DNA from: Schlesneria paludicola DSM 18645
GTDB taxonomy: Bacteria > Planctomycetota > Planctomycetia > Planctomycetales > Planctomycetaceae
Direction of reading: 5' to 3'
Length of the DNA stretch: 64,000 bases
Assembly: GCA_945862235.1 (NCBI GenBank)
Contig: CAMAYU010000003.1
Coordinates: 1-64,000, forward strand
The notes under the pieces were generated by a model. That model was not told the origin of the DNA and made no database searches. It saw only the letters and a list, made by a program, of their open reading frames with translations. Positions 16,792 through 24,319 of this stretch are shown piece after piece. How positions within the stretch are numbered: the first letter of the stretch is position 1; each line of letters begins with the position of its first letter. The position numbers and the translations under genes are program-made.

Positions 16792-18507
16792 TCAGTTCTG
16801 CTTGGGCGCGGAATCTCCGGCCGCATCGGAGCGATACGCGGCTTCGACGAGTCCCAGGGGCCGCTCTTGATCGCTCATGGTCAGCGCATGCAGCCGGGCG
16901 CGCGTCATGTGGAACTTGAGCCGAATCTCCTGGCCCACGAGCTTGCCCAGGTCGGCGTTGTTCGACCAGCGGACCGGGTGGTCGAGAGCGTCTCCCTGGA
17001 TCTCGCGAGACTCGGCGACTGTGAAGCCCGGGATCGGCTGCCAATCGCGGGTCAGCACTTCCACGCGGATGGAGCCTTTCCCCCACGTCGCGGCGTTCAG
17101 GTACAGGCGGGGATGTGAGACGACCAGCGGTTTCGTGAGCACACGGCAGGGCTGCGCATCGGGCGTTCCGGTTTCCAGCGAGGCGAATCGGTCGCGTTTC
17201 AGGGTCGCCAGCGCAACGCCCCCGGAATAATCCGCCGACGCGCTTTCATCGACGTCATGGGGAAAGTTCAGGGCCGCGTAATAAATGTAGATCGTGTCGT
17301 TGACCACGATCGGCCGGGGCTGCGAGCAAGCCATCGCCATGAAGTCGTAATACCCCAACGGCCCATGCGGAATGAACGGCGTCCCGCGACAGACTCGTGT
17401 GAAGTGAGTGCCGTCGCGGCTCGTCGCCAGATGAATGTCGATCGGCTGAGGGTGACGCAGATAGAAGATGCTCACATATCCGACGTACGTCGCGCCGAAC
17501 TTGTGGCAGCCGAATTGATAGAGTTCCGTGTCGGCCGGATCATCGGCGTCCATCGCGAGAATGAATCGATGGTTCTTCCATTCGCGCAGGTCGTCGCTCT
17601 CGGCATAGGCATACGAGCGGTTGTAGCGATCGATGGGCGACCGATTCCGATCGCTGTCGTTGGCGATCATCCGCTCGCTGAACTCGGGGATGATCCGCCG
17701 GTAGATCACCCACTTCCGCTTCGCCTCGTCAAACATCAAGTGCATCAGACAGTCGTCCCCGGTGCCCGCAACATCGTGCGGCGTTTGCCAGAACGGCGAT
17801 GCCGCGCAGGACCAGTGAACGCCATCCGGCGAGGTGACGATGTGCGCTCCTCGGCGGTGATCCTGCACGATCGCCAGTGCGACGTAATTCTCCGACGGAT
17901 CGCGCGGCTGCGGATGCTTGTTGACGCCCCAGAAGAAAGCCTTCTTGCCCTGCGGCACCATCGGCGTCGTCGGAATGACGAATTTCTCCGGACCGTACGC
18001 GAGTCGGGTCGGAGCCTTCGGGATCAGGTCGCTGGCAAAGACGACGTTGTGGTCGCGGCGACCTCCCAGGTCGAAAACTCCCAGATCGGGCTTCTCCCAA
18101 TGGACGCCGTCTCGTGACGTGTAATAGAGGATCCACGCGGCATTACCGCCGACATACCCGGCCTTCGCATCGCTGCCGGCCCGAGCCCACATTTTGAACA
18201 GCTTTTCTTCGGCGTCGTACATCGTCGTGTATGGCTCGATGTACGTTCCCTCGCACCAGCGTTCCGGCCGGATCACGGGATTCAGCAAGTGTTTCTTGGC
18301 CGGGTGCAACTTGCGCGACACGCCAGGAGTCGCTTCCAGCAACTGGTTGTCGAGGAACAATTCCGTCGTGAAGGGGGGCCGGTCAACGGGTCGGCTTCGA
18401 TCGGCCGCCGGCGCCGCGGTCTCGTCCGCCGAAGCGGTCTGCAACGTCAACAGCGCCGCTCCCGCGGTTCCGGCAGCCTGAATGAACTGGCGACGATTCG
18501 ATGTCAT
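16792..18507 (-). CDS. Tat-exported propeller/beta-sandwich glycosidase-like protein
   Basis: The 571-residue product starts with a twin-arginine signal (MTSNRRQFIQAAGTAGAALL). Family motifs follow: TELFLDNQLLEATPG, HPAKKHLLNPVIRPERWCEG, FKMWARAG, YTSRDGVHWEKPDLGVF and TSPDGVHW. ALATLKRDRFASL leads into the C-terminal sandwich with IRVEVLTRDWQPIPGF and RLKFHMTRARLHAL. ATG 18507 is chosen although the frame stays open to 18750, because the extra N-terminal part would only translate intergenic palindromic repeat (it reads GIGFQPV). It is a member of the seven-protein family; its enzyme activity is inferred. Confidence 0.85.
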   Translation of the reverse strand: MTSNRRQFIQAAGTAGAALLTLQTASADETAAPAADRSRPVDRPPFTTELFLDNQLLEATPGVSRKLHPAKKHLLNPVIRPERWCEGTYIEPYTTMYDAEEKLFKMWARAGSDAKAGYVGGNAAWILYYTSRDGVHWEKPDLGVFDLGGRRDHNVVFASDLIPKAPTRLAYGPEKFVIPTTPMVPQGKKAFFWGVNKHPQPRDPSENYVALAIVQDHRRGAHIVTSPDGVHWSCAASPFWQTPHDVAGTGDDCLMHLMFDEAKRKWVIYRRIIPEFSERMIANDSDRNRSPIDRYNRSYAYAESDDLREWKNHRFILAMDADDPADTELYQFGCHKFGATYVGYVSIFYLRHPQPIDIHLATSRDGTHFTRVCRGTPFIPHGPLGYYDFMAMACSQPRPIVVNDTIYIYYAALNFPHDVDESASADYSGGVALATLKRDRFASLETGTPDAQPCRVLTKPLVVSHPRLYLNAATWGKGSIRVEVLTRDWQPIPGFTVAESREIQGDALDHPVRWSNNADLGKLVGQEIRLKFHMTRARLHALTMSDQERPLGLVEAAYRSDAAGDSAPKQN

Positions 18508-18533
18508 CGAGTGATTCCTCGCGGGGGTTTCTT

Positions 18534-18722
18534 CCGTGGCATAGGCTTCCAGCCTGTGAAAAAGTCCGAAGATTGCATCCTGTCCGCATTCGCTTGTCCC
18601 CATTCGTCTGTCATCCCAAATACATAAAGATGACAGACGAATGGGGACAGGCGAATGAAGTCCGCGGCGCTGCCGCCTCAAGAGAAATACGACAGGCTGG
18701 AAGCCTATCCCACGACTTTTCA
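18534..18722. repeat. Palindromic repeat, family A, copy 3, interrupted by a second palindrome
   Basis: The left arm (GGCATAGGCTTCCAGCCTGT, about 18538-18557) and right arm (from about 18692, reading ACAGGCTGGAAGCCTAT) are those of family A. Their loop has been expanded to about 130 bases by an unrelated palindrome at 18587-18657. The right arm ends 12 bp before the stop of the PQQ-propeller gene. Confidence 0.85.
18587..18657. repeat. Nested palindrome, family G, inside the family A copy
   Basis: Two 29-base arms (18587-18615 and 18629-18657, core CCCCATTCGTCTGTCATC) are complementary with one mismatch around a 13-base AT-rich loop. It sits in the loop of the family A repeat, suggesting insertion of one repeat into another. 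Confidence 0.88.
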
Positions 18723-18733
18723 ACGGGGTCGAT

Positions 18734-20269
18734 TTACTTCGCGCGGCCATCAGCGGCGAAGCACATCAACTGTGTTCGCGTGCGGACGAAGAGGCCGCTG
18801 TCGGCGATCGCGGGAGTCGCGACGATGCTCTCGCCGATGTCGTTCACTGCGAGTTCTTCGTAGTCCACTGCGTTCTTCAGGACGGTGACGTTGCCGTTGT
18901 CGCTGGCGAGATAAATTTTCCCATCGCCGAATACGGGAGACGCGAAGTAGCTGCCGCCGCTGCCGATCCGTTTGGGGCCACGCACGGAGTCTCCCTGCTT
19001 CGTGTTGAAGACGGTGCTGATGCCTCCCTCTTTGACCAGAAACATGCGGCCGTCGGAAACGAAGGGCGAGACGATGTGATCGGTGTTCTTCGTCTTGTGC
19101 TTCCACAGCAGGTGCGTTTTCGTGACGTCTCCCCGGCCGCCGCCACGCACCGCCAGAATGAACTGCTCGGCGGCCGCGTCGCCGGTCGCGTTGAAATCGG
19201 CTCCCGCGAAATTGTCGGGATGCAGGAACGCGACATCCAACTCGCGTCCTTCCAGGAAACCGTCTTTGTTGAGGTCGCCGCGATCGAACGTCTTCTTGAA
19301 GAACGCTTCGGGGATCGGTTGCTTGCCGACGAAGCGTTGAATCTCCGCTTTGTCGAGCTTGTTGTCGTTGTTGCCGGCTTTCTCATCGCGATCGACGGAG
19401 GCCAGCCATTGATTGGCGATCGCGCCGCTTTGCACCGAGATGTAAATCACACCGTCGAGACAAACGGGCGTCGTCTTGATGTTTCGCAGCATGACCTTCG
19501 CAAACCAGCGACGCTTGCCAGAATCGGGGTCGTAGCCGATTAACTGGCCGGTCCCCGCCACCACGATCTCATCGCGACCGTCCACCGTGCAGATGACCGG
19601 ATGCGAGTAATTCACCGCCATGTCGAGCCGCTCGTCTCGCCAGCGCAACTTGCCCGTGGCTTTGTCAAAGGCCCAGAACGTGGGATTGAGATCGTCGTCC
19701 TGGCAGAACAACACCAAGTCGCGATACAGCACCGGCGACATTCCCGGTCCCCATTTGAAAACAAAGAACGGCGTCGGGAGTTTCTGCTGCCAGACGTCCT
19801 TGCCGGTCTGTGCATCGACGGTCAGCAGGCCCAGCGTGCTGAAGTAGAAGTAGACTCGCTCGGCATCCGCGGCCGGCGTCGCGCTGGCCTGACTGTTCGT
19901 CGCATGAACTTCCGCGAGCGGTCCGGTCTGCCAATCGCGTTGCCACAGCTTCTTGCCCGTGACGGCATCGAACGCGAACAAGCTGACTGTTTCGTCCGCC
20001 GTCATGCCGCTCACGAAGACTCGCCCGGCCGCGATGACCGAGCCGCCGACACCATCCCCCACCTTCGCGGACCAGCGAACATTCTCGGTCGCCGAAAACT
20101 TGACCGGCAGCGGTTTGGTCCCCGTTGAAATACCCGCGCAATTCGGCCCGCGAAACTGCGGCCAATCATCCGCTTGCACCATCGCGGGAAAGATCACCAG
20201 CGTCAGCAGTCCCGCCGAAACGATCGCGTTACGGAGTTGAGAAGGATGGATGCGGCTCAGGGTTTTCAT
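18734..20269 (-). CDS. Secreted PQQ-type beta-propeller protein with internal EF-hand pair
   Basis: The 511-residue protein has a signal peptide (ending AMVQA) and starts DDWPQFRGPNCAGIS, the hallmark of planctomycete outer-membrane-biogenesis (BamB-like) PQQ propellers. Blades carry GKKLWQRDW, GKDVWQQKL, GKLRWRDERL and GKRRWFAKV. Between blades lie two calcium-binding EF-hand loops, around DEKAGNNDNKLDKAEIQRF and RGDLNKDGFLEGRELD. AAGGAG 6-8 nt before ATG 20269 fixes the start; the open frame continues upstream into a repeat. Such proteins are probably periplasmic scaffolds or binding proteins. True quinone binding is not supported. Confidence 0.88.
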   Translation of the reverse strand: MKTLSRIHPSQLRNAIVSAGLLTLVIFPAMVQADDWPQFRGPNCAGISTGTKPLPVKFSATENVRWSAKVGDGVGGSVIAAGRVFVSGMTADETVSLFAFDAVTGKKLWQRDWQTGPLAEVHATNSQASATPAADAERVYFYFSTLGLLTVDAQTGKDVWQQKLPTPFFVFKWGPGMSPVLYRDLVLFCQDDDLNPTFWAFDKATGKLRWRDERLDMAVNYSHPVICTVDGRDEIVVAGTGQLIGYDPDSGKRRWFAKVMLRNIKTTPVCLDGVIYISVQSGAIANQWLASVDRDEKAGNNDNKLDKAEIQRFVGKQPIPEAFFKKTFDRGDLNKDGFLEGRELDVAFLHPDNFAGADFNATGDAAAEQFILAVRGGGRGDVTKTHLLWKHKTKNTDHIVSPFVSDGRMFLVKEGGISTVFNTKQGDSVRGPKRIGSGGSYFASPVFGDGKIYLASDNGNVTVLKNAVDYEELAVNDIGESIVATPAIADSGLFVRTRTQLMCFAADGRAK

Positions 20270-20314
20270 GCGGACTCCTTCGTTTTCAAGACTTGTTGCA
20301 AGTGAGTCAAGTTT

Positions 20315-20384
20315 TCTCCGCGCTCTTCGCTCCTCTGCGGTGAAGAAACACGTTGCACCGCAGAGAAGCGAAGAGCGCAGAGAA
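20315..20384. repeat. Palindromic repeat, family B, copy 2
   Basis: Inverted arms with core CGCTCTTCGCTCCTCTGCGG and complement surround a 14-base loop. It lies between the DUF1501 stop at 20427 and the PQQ-propeller start at 20269. Compare copy 1 at 1353-1423. Confidence 0.88.
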
Positions 20385-20426
20385 GTTACGACCTGGTCTG
20401 GAGCGATGCCTCGCTGGACTCTCTCG

Positions 20427-21851
20427 CTAGAACAGTTCGAACAGCGGTTTGCCCTCGTCGAGCAGGTTATACGGTCGGTTTTGATTATCGAACGCTTCCA
20501 AGTTGTGAATGTCCATCGCGTGATAGACGGTTTTGGTGACGTCGGCCGGCGTGACGGGGCGCGTGGCTGGATATTCGCCGTAGCGGTCGCTGGCTCCGTA
20601 AGTTTGACCCCCTTGAATACCGCCCCCGGCGAGCACATCGGTGAGGCAGTGCGTCCAATGATCGCGGCCGGCTCCGGTGACGCCTCCCGAACGCGGGTCG
20701 CCGATCTTCGGTTTGCGTCCCATTTCGCTGGTGATCATCAGCAGCGTTTCATCGAGCAGTCCGCGATCGGACAAGTCTTCGACCAACGCGGAGAACGCTC
20801 GGTCGAACTCAGGCAGCAGATCCTCTTTCAAACAACCGAAGTTGTTGCCGTGCGTATCCCACCCGCCTCCGCTGAGGCATTTCTTGGCGACCTTTTCATC
20901 TTCCTCGGACCAGAAGACGGTCACGAACGGAACGCCGGATTCGACGAGTCGGCGAGCAGCCAGGAGGCTCATGCCGTTGATCGTGGCACCGTATCGGGCG
21001 ATCGTCTCGGGCTTCTCGCGAGCGACGTCGAAGGCGGCGGTCGTCGCGGCGGACGTCAGCAGTGAAATCGCTCGCTCCTGCTGGCTGTTCCAGGTTTGGA
21101 CTGCGGCAAACTGATCGAGATCGCGCCGGACCTCGTCGAGTCCCGACAGCAACTCCTTCCGCATGCCGAATCGCCTTCCGGGCACATCGGCCGAGAGGAC
21201 AAGGTCGGGTGCTCGAAACTCGGTCGGCTTGTCGCGACGCCCGAAGACATACAGCGGATCGTGCTTGATGCCCAGTCGAGCGGCGAACTGTCCGGGGCGG
21301 GTGTAGGGAGCTTGGCTCGGCTTGTAGGGCAACGTGACCGCATTGGGCATTCCGGTGCGCTGCGGACGCTTCGCCGCGACAACACAACCCATGTAGGGCC
21401 AGTCGTCAGGATACGGCGTGCGATTATTCCCTTGGGTCAAAAACGTCAGGTCGGGAACATGACCAGTCAGGTTGTGATAATACCCGGCATGGTGGTCGTT
21501 CGTGTTGACGGTCGCGCCGACCGAGTTGATGAGCGCAATGTGGTGAGCCTGCTTCGCCAGCAGCGGTAGGTGCTCGCACAGACGCACGCCGGGCGCTGAG
21601 GTCGCGATTGACTGAAACGGCCCGCGATACTCCAACGGGGCTTCCGTTTTCAAATCCCACATGTCGACGTGCGAAGCGCCACCGCAAAGAAAAAACAGGA
21701 TCGTGGACTTCGCTGTCGGTCGCCCGCTCGCCGACTTCACCGCGGTCTCAGCTTGAGCCGCACGCCCGAATGTCAGTCCGGCAACGCCAACACTCGACGC
21801 CACCAAGAATGTCCGTCTGTTGAGTGCGGGGATTTGATGTGGATCAACCAT
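20427..21851 (-). CDS. DUF1501 domain protein, Tat-exported
   Basis: The 474-residue protein begins MVDPHQIPALNRRTFLVASS, a twin-arginine signal. DUF1501 landmarks are FFLCGGASHVDMWDLK, APGVRLCEHLPLLA, GGWDTHGNNFGCLK, LDETLLMITSEMGRKPKI and GAGRDHWTHCLTDVLAGGGI, fitting an alkaline-phosphatase/sulfatase-like fold. The biochemical function of DUF1501 is unknown. In planctomycetes its gene usually follows a DUF1549/DUF1553 gene, but none is present here. It is close to the second DUF1501 gene upstream (170 bp, with a family A palindrome between). ATG 21851 is used because upstream codons only translate the palindrome. Confidence 0.9.
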   Translation of the reverse strand: MVDPHQIPALNRRTFLVASSVGVAGLTFGRAAQAETAVKSASGRPTAKSTILFFLCGGASHVDMWDLKTEAPLEYRGPFQSIATSAPGVRLCEHLPLLAKQAHHIALINSVGATVNTNDHHAGYYHNLTGHVPDLTFLTQGNNRTPYPDDWPYMGCVVAAKRPQRTGMPNAVTLPYKPSQAPYTRPGQFAARLGIKHDPLYVFGRRDKPTEFRAPDLVLSADVPGRRFGMRKELLSGLDEVRRDLDQFAAVQTWNSQQERAISLLTSAATTAAFDVAREKPETIARYGATINGMSLLAARRLVESGVPFVTVFWSEEDEKVAKKCLSGGGWDTHGNNFGCLKEDLLPEFDRAFSALVEDLSDRGLLDETLLMITSEMGRKPKIGDPRSGGVTGAGRDHWTHCLTDVLAGGGIQGGQTYGASDRYGEYPATRPVTPADVTKTVYHAMDIHNLEAFDNQNRPYNLLDEGKPLFELF

Positions 21852-21910
21852 GATGCTCGCCCGCGTTGAAGATGTTTCAAAGTCGTTGAGTCGTGAGAGC
21901 CGTGGGAGCC

Positions 21911-21985
21911 GTGGGATAGGCTTCCAGCCTGTCATTTACTTCGGGGAATCACAGGCTGGAAGCCTATGCCACGAAGTTTTTCAAT
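21911..21985. repeat. Palindromic repeat, family A, copy 4
   Basis: Arms GGGATAGGCTTCCAGCCTGT and complement, followed by CCACGAAGTTTTTCAAT, lie between the two DUF1501 genes. The repeat begins about 60 bp before the ATG of the downstream gene. Confidence 0.92.
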
Positions 21986-22021
21986 CGGGGCTAGCGCCGC
22001 GCGGCTGATTCAAAAGTTGGG

Positions 22022-23446
22022 TCAGGCAATGATCTCTCGCACGGGGTCTCCTCCGTGAGCGATTGGGATCGGGCGGCCGGTGCGGTCGGGGACCGTTTGG
22101 TGGGAGTCGATGCCCATCAATTGATAAATCGTGGCGACGAAGTCGGCGGGGGACACTGGATGCGACGCCGGGTAGGCTCCGATCGCATCGGTCGAGCCGT
22201 GGACCAGGCCCTGCTTCACGCCGCCGCCGAACAGCAAACTAAATCCGCATTGAGGCCAGTGATCGCGGCCGGCGCTGCCGTTGACCTTCGGGGTTCGGCC
22301 CATCTCGCCCATCACGACGACCAACGTCGAATCGAGCAGCCCGCGCGAATCGAGATCGTGCAGCAGCGCGGGGATCACTTGATCGAGCAGCGGCAGATTC
22401 AGATTTTTCAACATGCCGAAGTTGTTGGAGTGCATGTCGTAGGCATGACCGTAATGGTCGAAGATTTCTTGATGGACGCTGACGAATGGGACGCCGGATT
22501 CGACGAGTCGTCGCGCGATGAGCAGGCTCGCGCCGACGAGGTTGTGGCCGTAGGCTTCGCGGATCGCGGCGGGTTCCAGGTTCAGATCAAAGGCATCGCG
22601 CGTGCGGCCCGACGTCAGCATCAAGAAGGCTCGCCGTTGAGCGTCACTCATCGTGGCGACTGCTCGCGACGATTGTGTGCGAGCGAACTCGCCGTCAATT
22701 TGCGAAACCAGTGATCGTCGCCGATCCAACCGCTGCACGGTCATGTCGGGCAGTGCGTCGGCCGTCGGCGGGAACGGCTCACCCAGGGGCATCACCGGGT
22801 CGTAGTGTTGAAACTTCGGCTCGCGAGCGAAGGTTGGCTGGCAGAGCGTGAACAGCGGGTCGTATTGCTTGCCCAGGAATCCGCCATACGGCCCGCGCCG
22901 ACGATGACCCATCTGTCCCGATCCGGGAAAGCACGGCATGCAGACGGCACCCGGCAAGTCGCTCGGCCCCAGTCCCAGGTACTGGCAGATCGCACCGATG
23001 TCCGGCGGATCGGTCGGCATCGCTTGAGCGGCGGGATTGCCATCCGTGAAGCCGGTCATGAACGGCAGCGGATCGTGCGAGTTGAACATGTGGCTGAAGG
23101 TGCGAATCAACGTCGCTCGGTGCATCCACTGCGCGAGCTTCGGCAGATGCTCGCAGATCGACAGGCCAGGGACTGATGTCGCGATGGGGTTGAACTCGCC
23201 GCGGATCTCGACGGCGGCCTGCGGTTTCAAATCCACCATGTCGATATGCGACGGACCTCCGAGTAAATTGAACATGATCACGGACTTCGCCGGGCCGCGA
23301 GTTCCTCCGCCGCTGTTCGCCGCCTGAGCGGCTCGCGACCAATTCAACCCGCCAAACAGCGACAGTCCGCCGACCCGCATCAGTTCGCGGCGAGTAATCC
23401 CATCGCACAGTCGCGTCTCGGAGCCAAGAACTCGCAACATGTTCAT
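22022..23446 (-). CDS. DUF1501 domain protein, Tat-exported
   Basis: The protein is about 474 residues with twin-arginine signal ITRRELMRVGGLSLFGG. Conserved blocks are MFNLLGGPSHIDMVDLKP, IRGEFNPIATSVPGLSICE, MHSNNFGMLK, LLDSTLVVVMGEMGRTPKVN and GSAGRDHWPQCGFSLLFGGG. Its start overlaps the stop of the GntR gene (ATGA at 23443-23446), so the pair is translationally coupled. A second ATG at 23440 has AGGGGA at better spacing and could be the real start. Coupling to a GntR/FCD regulator suggests it belongs to the aldolase operon's regulon (inference). As elsewhere in the window, no DUF1549/1553 partner is adjacent. Confidence 0.9.
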   Translation of the reverse strand: MNMLRVLGSETRLCDGITRRELMRVGGLSLFGGLNWSRAAQAANSGGGTRGPAKSVIMFNLLGGPSHIDMVDLKPQAAVEIRGEFNPIATSVPGLSICEHLPKLAQWMHRATLIRTFSHMFNSHDPLPFMTGFTDGNPAAQAMPTDPPDIGAICQYLGLGPSDLPGAVCMPCFPGSGQMGHRRRGPYGGFLGKQYDPLFTLCQPTFAREPKFQHYDPVMPLGEPFPPTADALPDMTVQRLDRRRSLVSQIDGEFARTQSSRAVATMSDAQRRAFLMLTSGRTRDAFDLNLEPAAIREAYGHNLVGASLLIARRLVESGVPFVSVHQEIFDHYGHAYDMHSNNFGMLKNLNLPLLDQVIPALLHDLDSRGLLDSTLVVVMGEMGRTPKVNGSAGRDHWPQCGFSLLFGGGVKQGLVHGSTDAIGAYPASHPVSPADFVATIYQLMGIDSHQTVPDRTGRPIPIAHGGDPVREIIA

Positions 23447-24177
23447 TCCCCTGTTTCTGTGGTCGGCGTGGAAGCGACGACTTGATCGGCAGCGTCCAGT
23501 GTCGCTCGGATCTGCACACGGATCATGGCGCGAGCCCGTTCGACGTCGCGGTCGCGAATGGCGTCGAGCAGTTCGCGATGCTCCCAGCAAATGCGTTCGG
23601 CCGAAGCCAAGGTCGGTTTGGACTGCGGAACCGTCTGAAAGAATTGCACCAGGACTTGCTGCATTCCGGCGATCAGCCGCGATCCGGTCATCTCCAGAAT
23701 CAACGAGTGAAATTTTACATCCAGCTCGATGGAGCGAACCGACGACTGGTCCTGCAAAACGGCTTGTTCCAGTTCTTGCTCGATCTGACCGAGCCGATCA
23801 ATCTGTTCGTTGGTGGCAGCTCGAATCGCTAGTTCGATCGCCCCGACCTCCAGCGCGTAACGAAGCTGAGCGAGATCGCGCCAATCGTCGGGCGAGGTCA
23901 TCAGCGAGGGGAGACTGTTTTGAAACAGTCGCAGCGGGTCGGGGCAGCGAACGATCAGCCCTTTCCGTTTGCGTCCCTCCAAAAGTCCGAGCGCCTGCAA
24001 ACGGCTGACCGCTTCGCGCGTGACCGTCCGCGACGCACCGTACTCGGCGGCGAGCTGTGCCTCAGTCATGAAGAACGAGCCGTCGGTCAACCGCTCCGCT
24101 TGAATCCGGTGGCGGATCTTCCGAGCAAGTTCTCGGACTTGTGTCGCAGGTCGTGAGCTAGAAACGACAGCGTCCAT
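23443..24177 (-). CDS. GntR-family transcriptional regulator, FadR subfamily (FCD domain)
   Basis: The 244-residue protein has an N-terminal winged helix (about 12-80) with TEAQLAAEYGASRTVTREAVSRLQALGLLEGRKRKGLIV, typical of GntR. An FCD ligand/metal domain follows (about 95-230) with LRYALEVGAIELAI, DVKFHSLILEMTGSRLI and ICWEHRELLDAIRDRDVERA, whose histidines and Asp suit a metal-bound carboxylate effector. FCD regulators usually sense sugar acids or similar metabolites. It sits between the aldolase/fusion genes and a DUF1501 gene, and overlaps the latter by 4 bp. The simplest inference is a local repressor of the catabolic genes. The AT-rich spacers at 24190-24260 and 27690-27830 are the places to look for its operator. 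Confidence 0.92.
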   Translation of the reverse strand: MDAVVSSSRPATQVRELARKIRHRIQAERLTDGSFFMTEAQLAAEYGASRTVTREAVSRLQALGLLEGRKRKGLIVRCPDPLRLFQNSLPSLMTSPDDWRDLAQLRYALEVGAIELAIRAATNEQIDRLGQIEQELEQAVLQDQSSVRSIELDVKFHSLILEMTGSRLIAGMQQVLVQFFQTVPQSKPTLASAERICWEHRELLDAIRDRDVERARAMIRVQIRATLDAADQVVASTPTTETGE

Positions 24178-24319
24178 TTGATTGAGTCTCCAAGGGGTGC
24201 GAACTTAACACCACGACGTTAGATCGGTCAATAAGTAGGATTTAATTGCCGTTCGTCTGTTTGCCCTCAAAATTTCGCCAAGCGAACCCACTTCCAATCA
24301 GTCACGGGATTGTTCGGAG

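Noticed and set aside
18508-18750. N-terminal extension of the propeller protein (frame open to 18750)
   Set aside because: The extra residues translate palindromic repeats (GIGFQPV). The twin-arginine signal begins at 18507. The same reasoning excludes upstream extensions of the genes starting at 20269, 21851, 26683 and 32754.
24178-24319. GntR operator in the spacer upstream of the regulator
   Set aside because: The spacer is AT-richer, but I could not find a convincing symmetric site or a matching copy before the aldolase gene.
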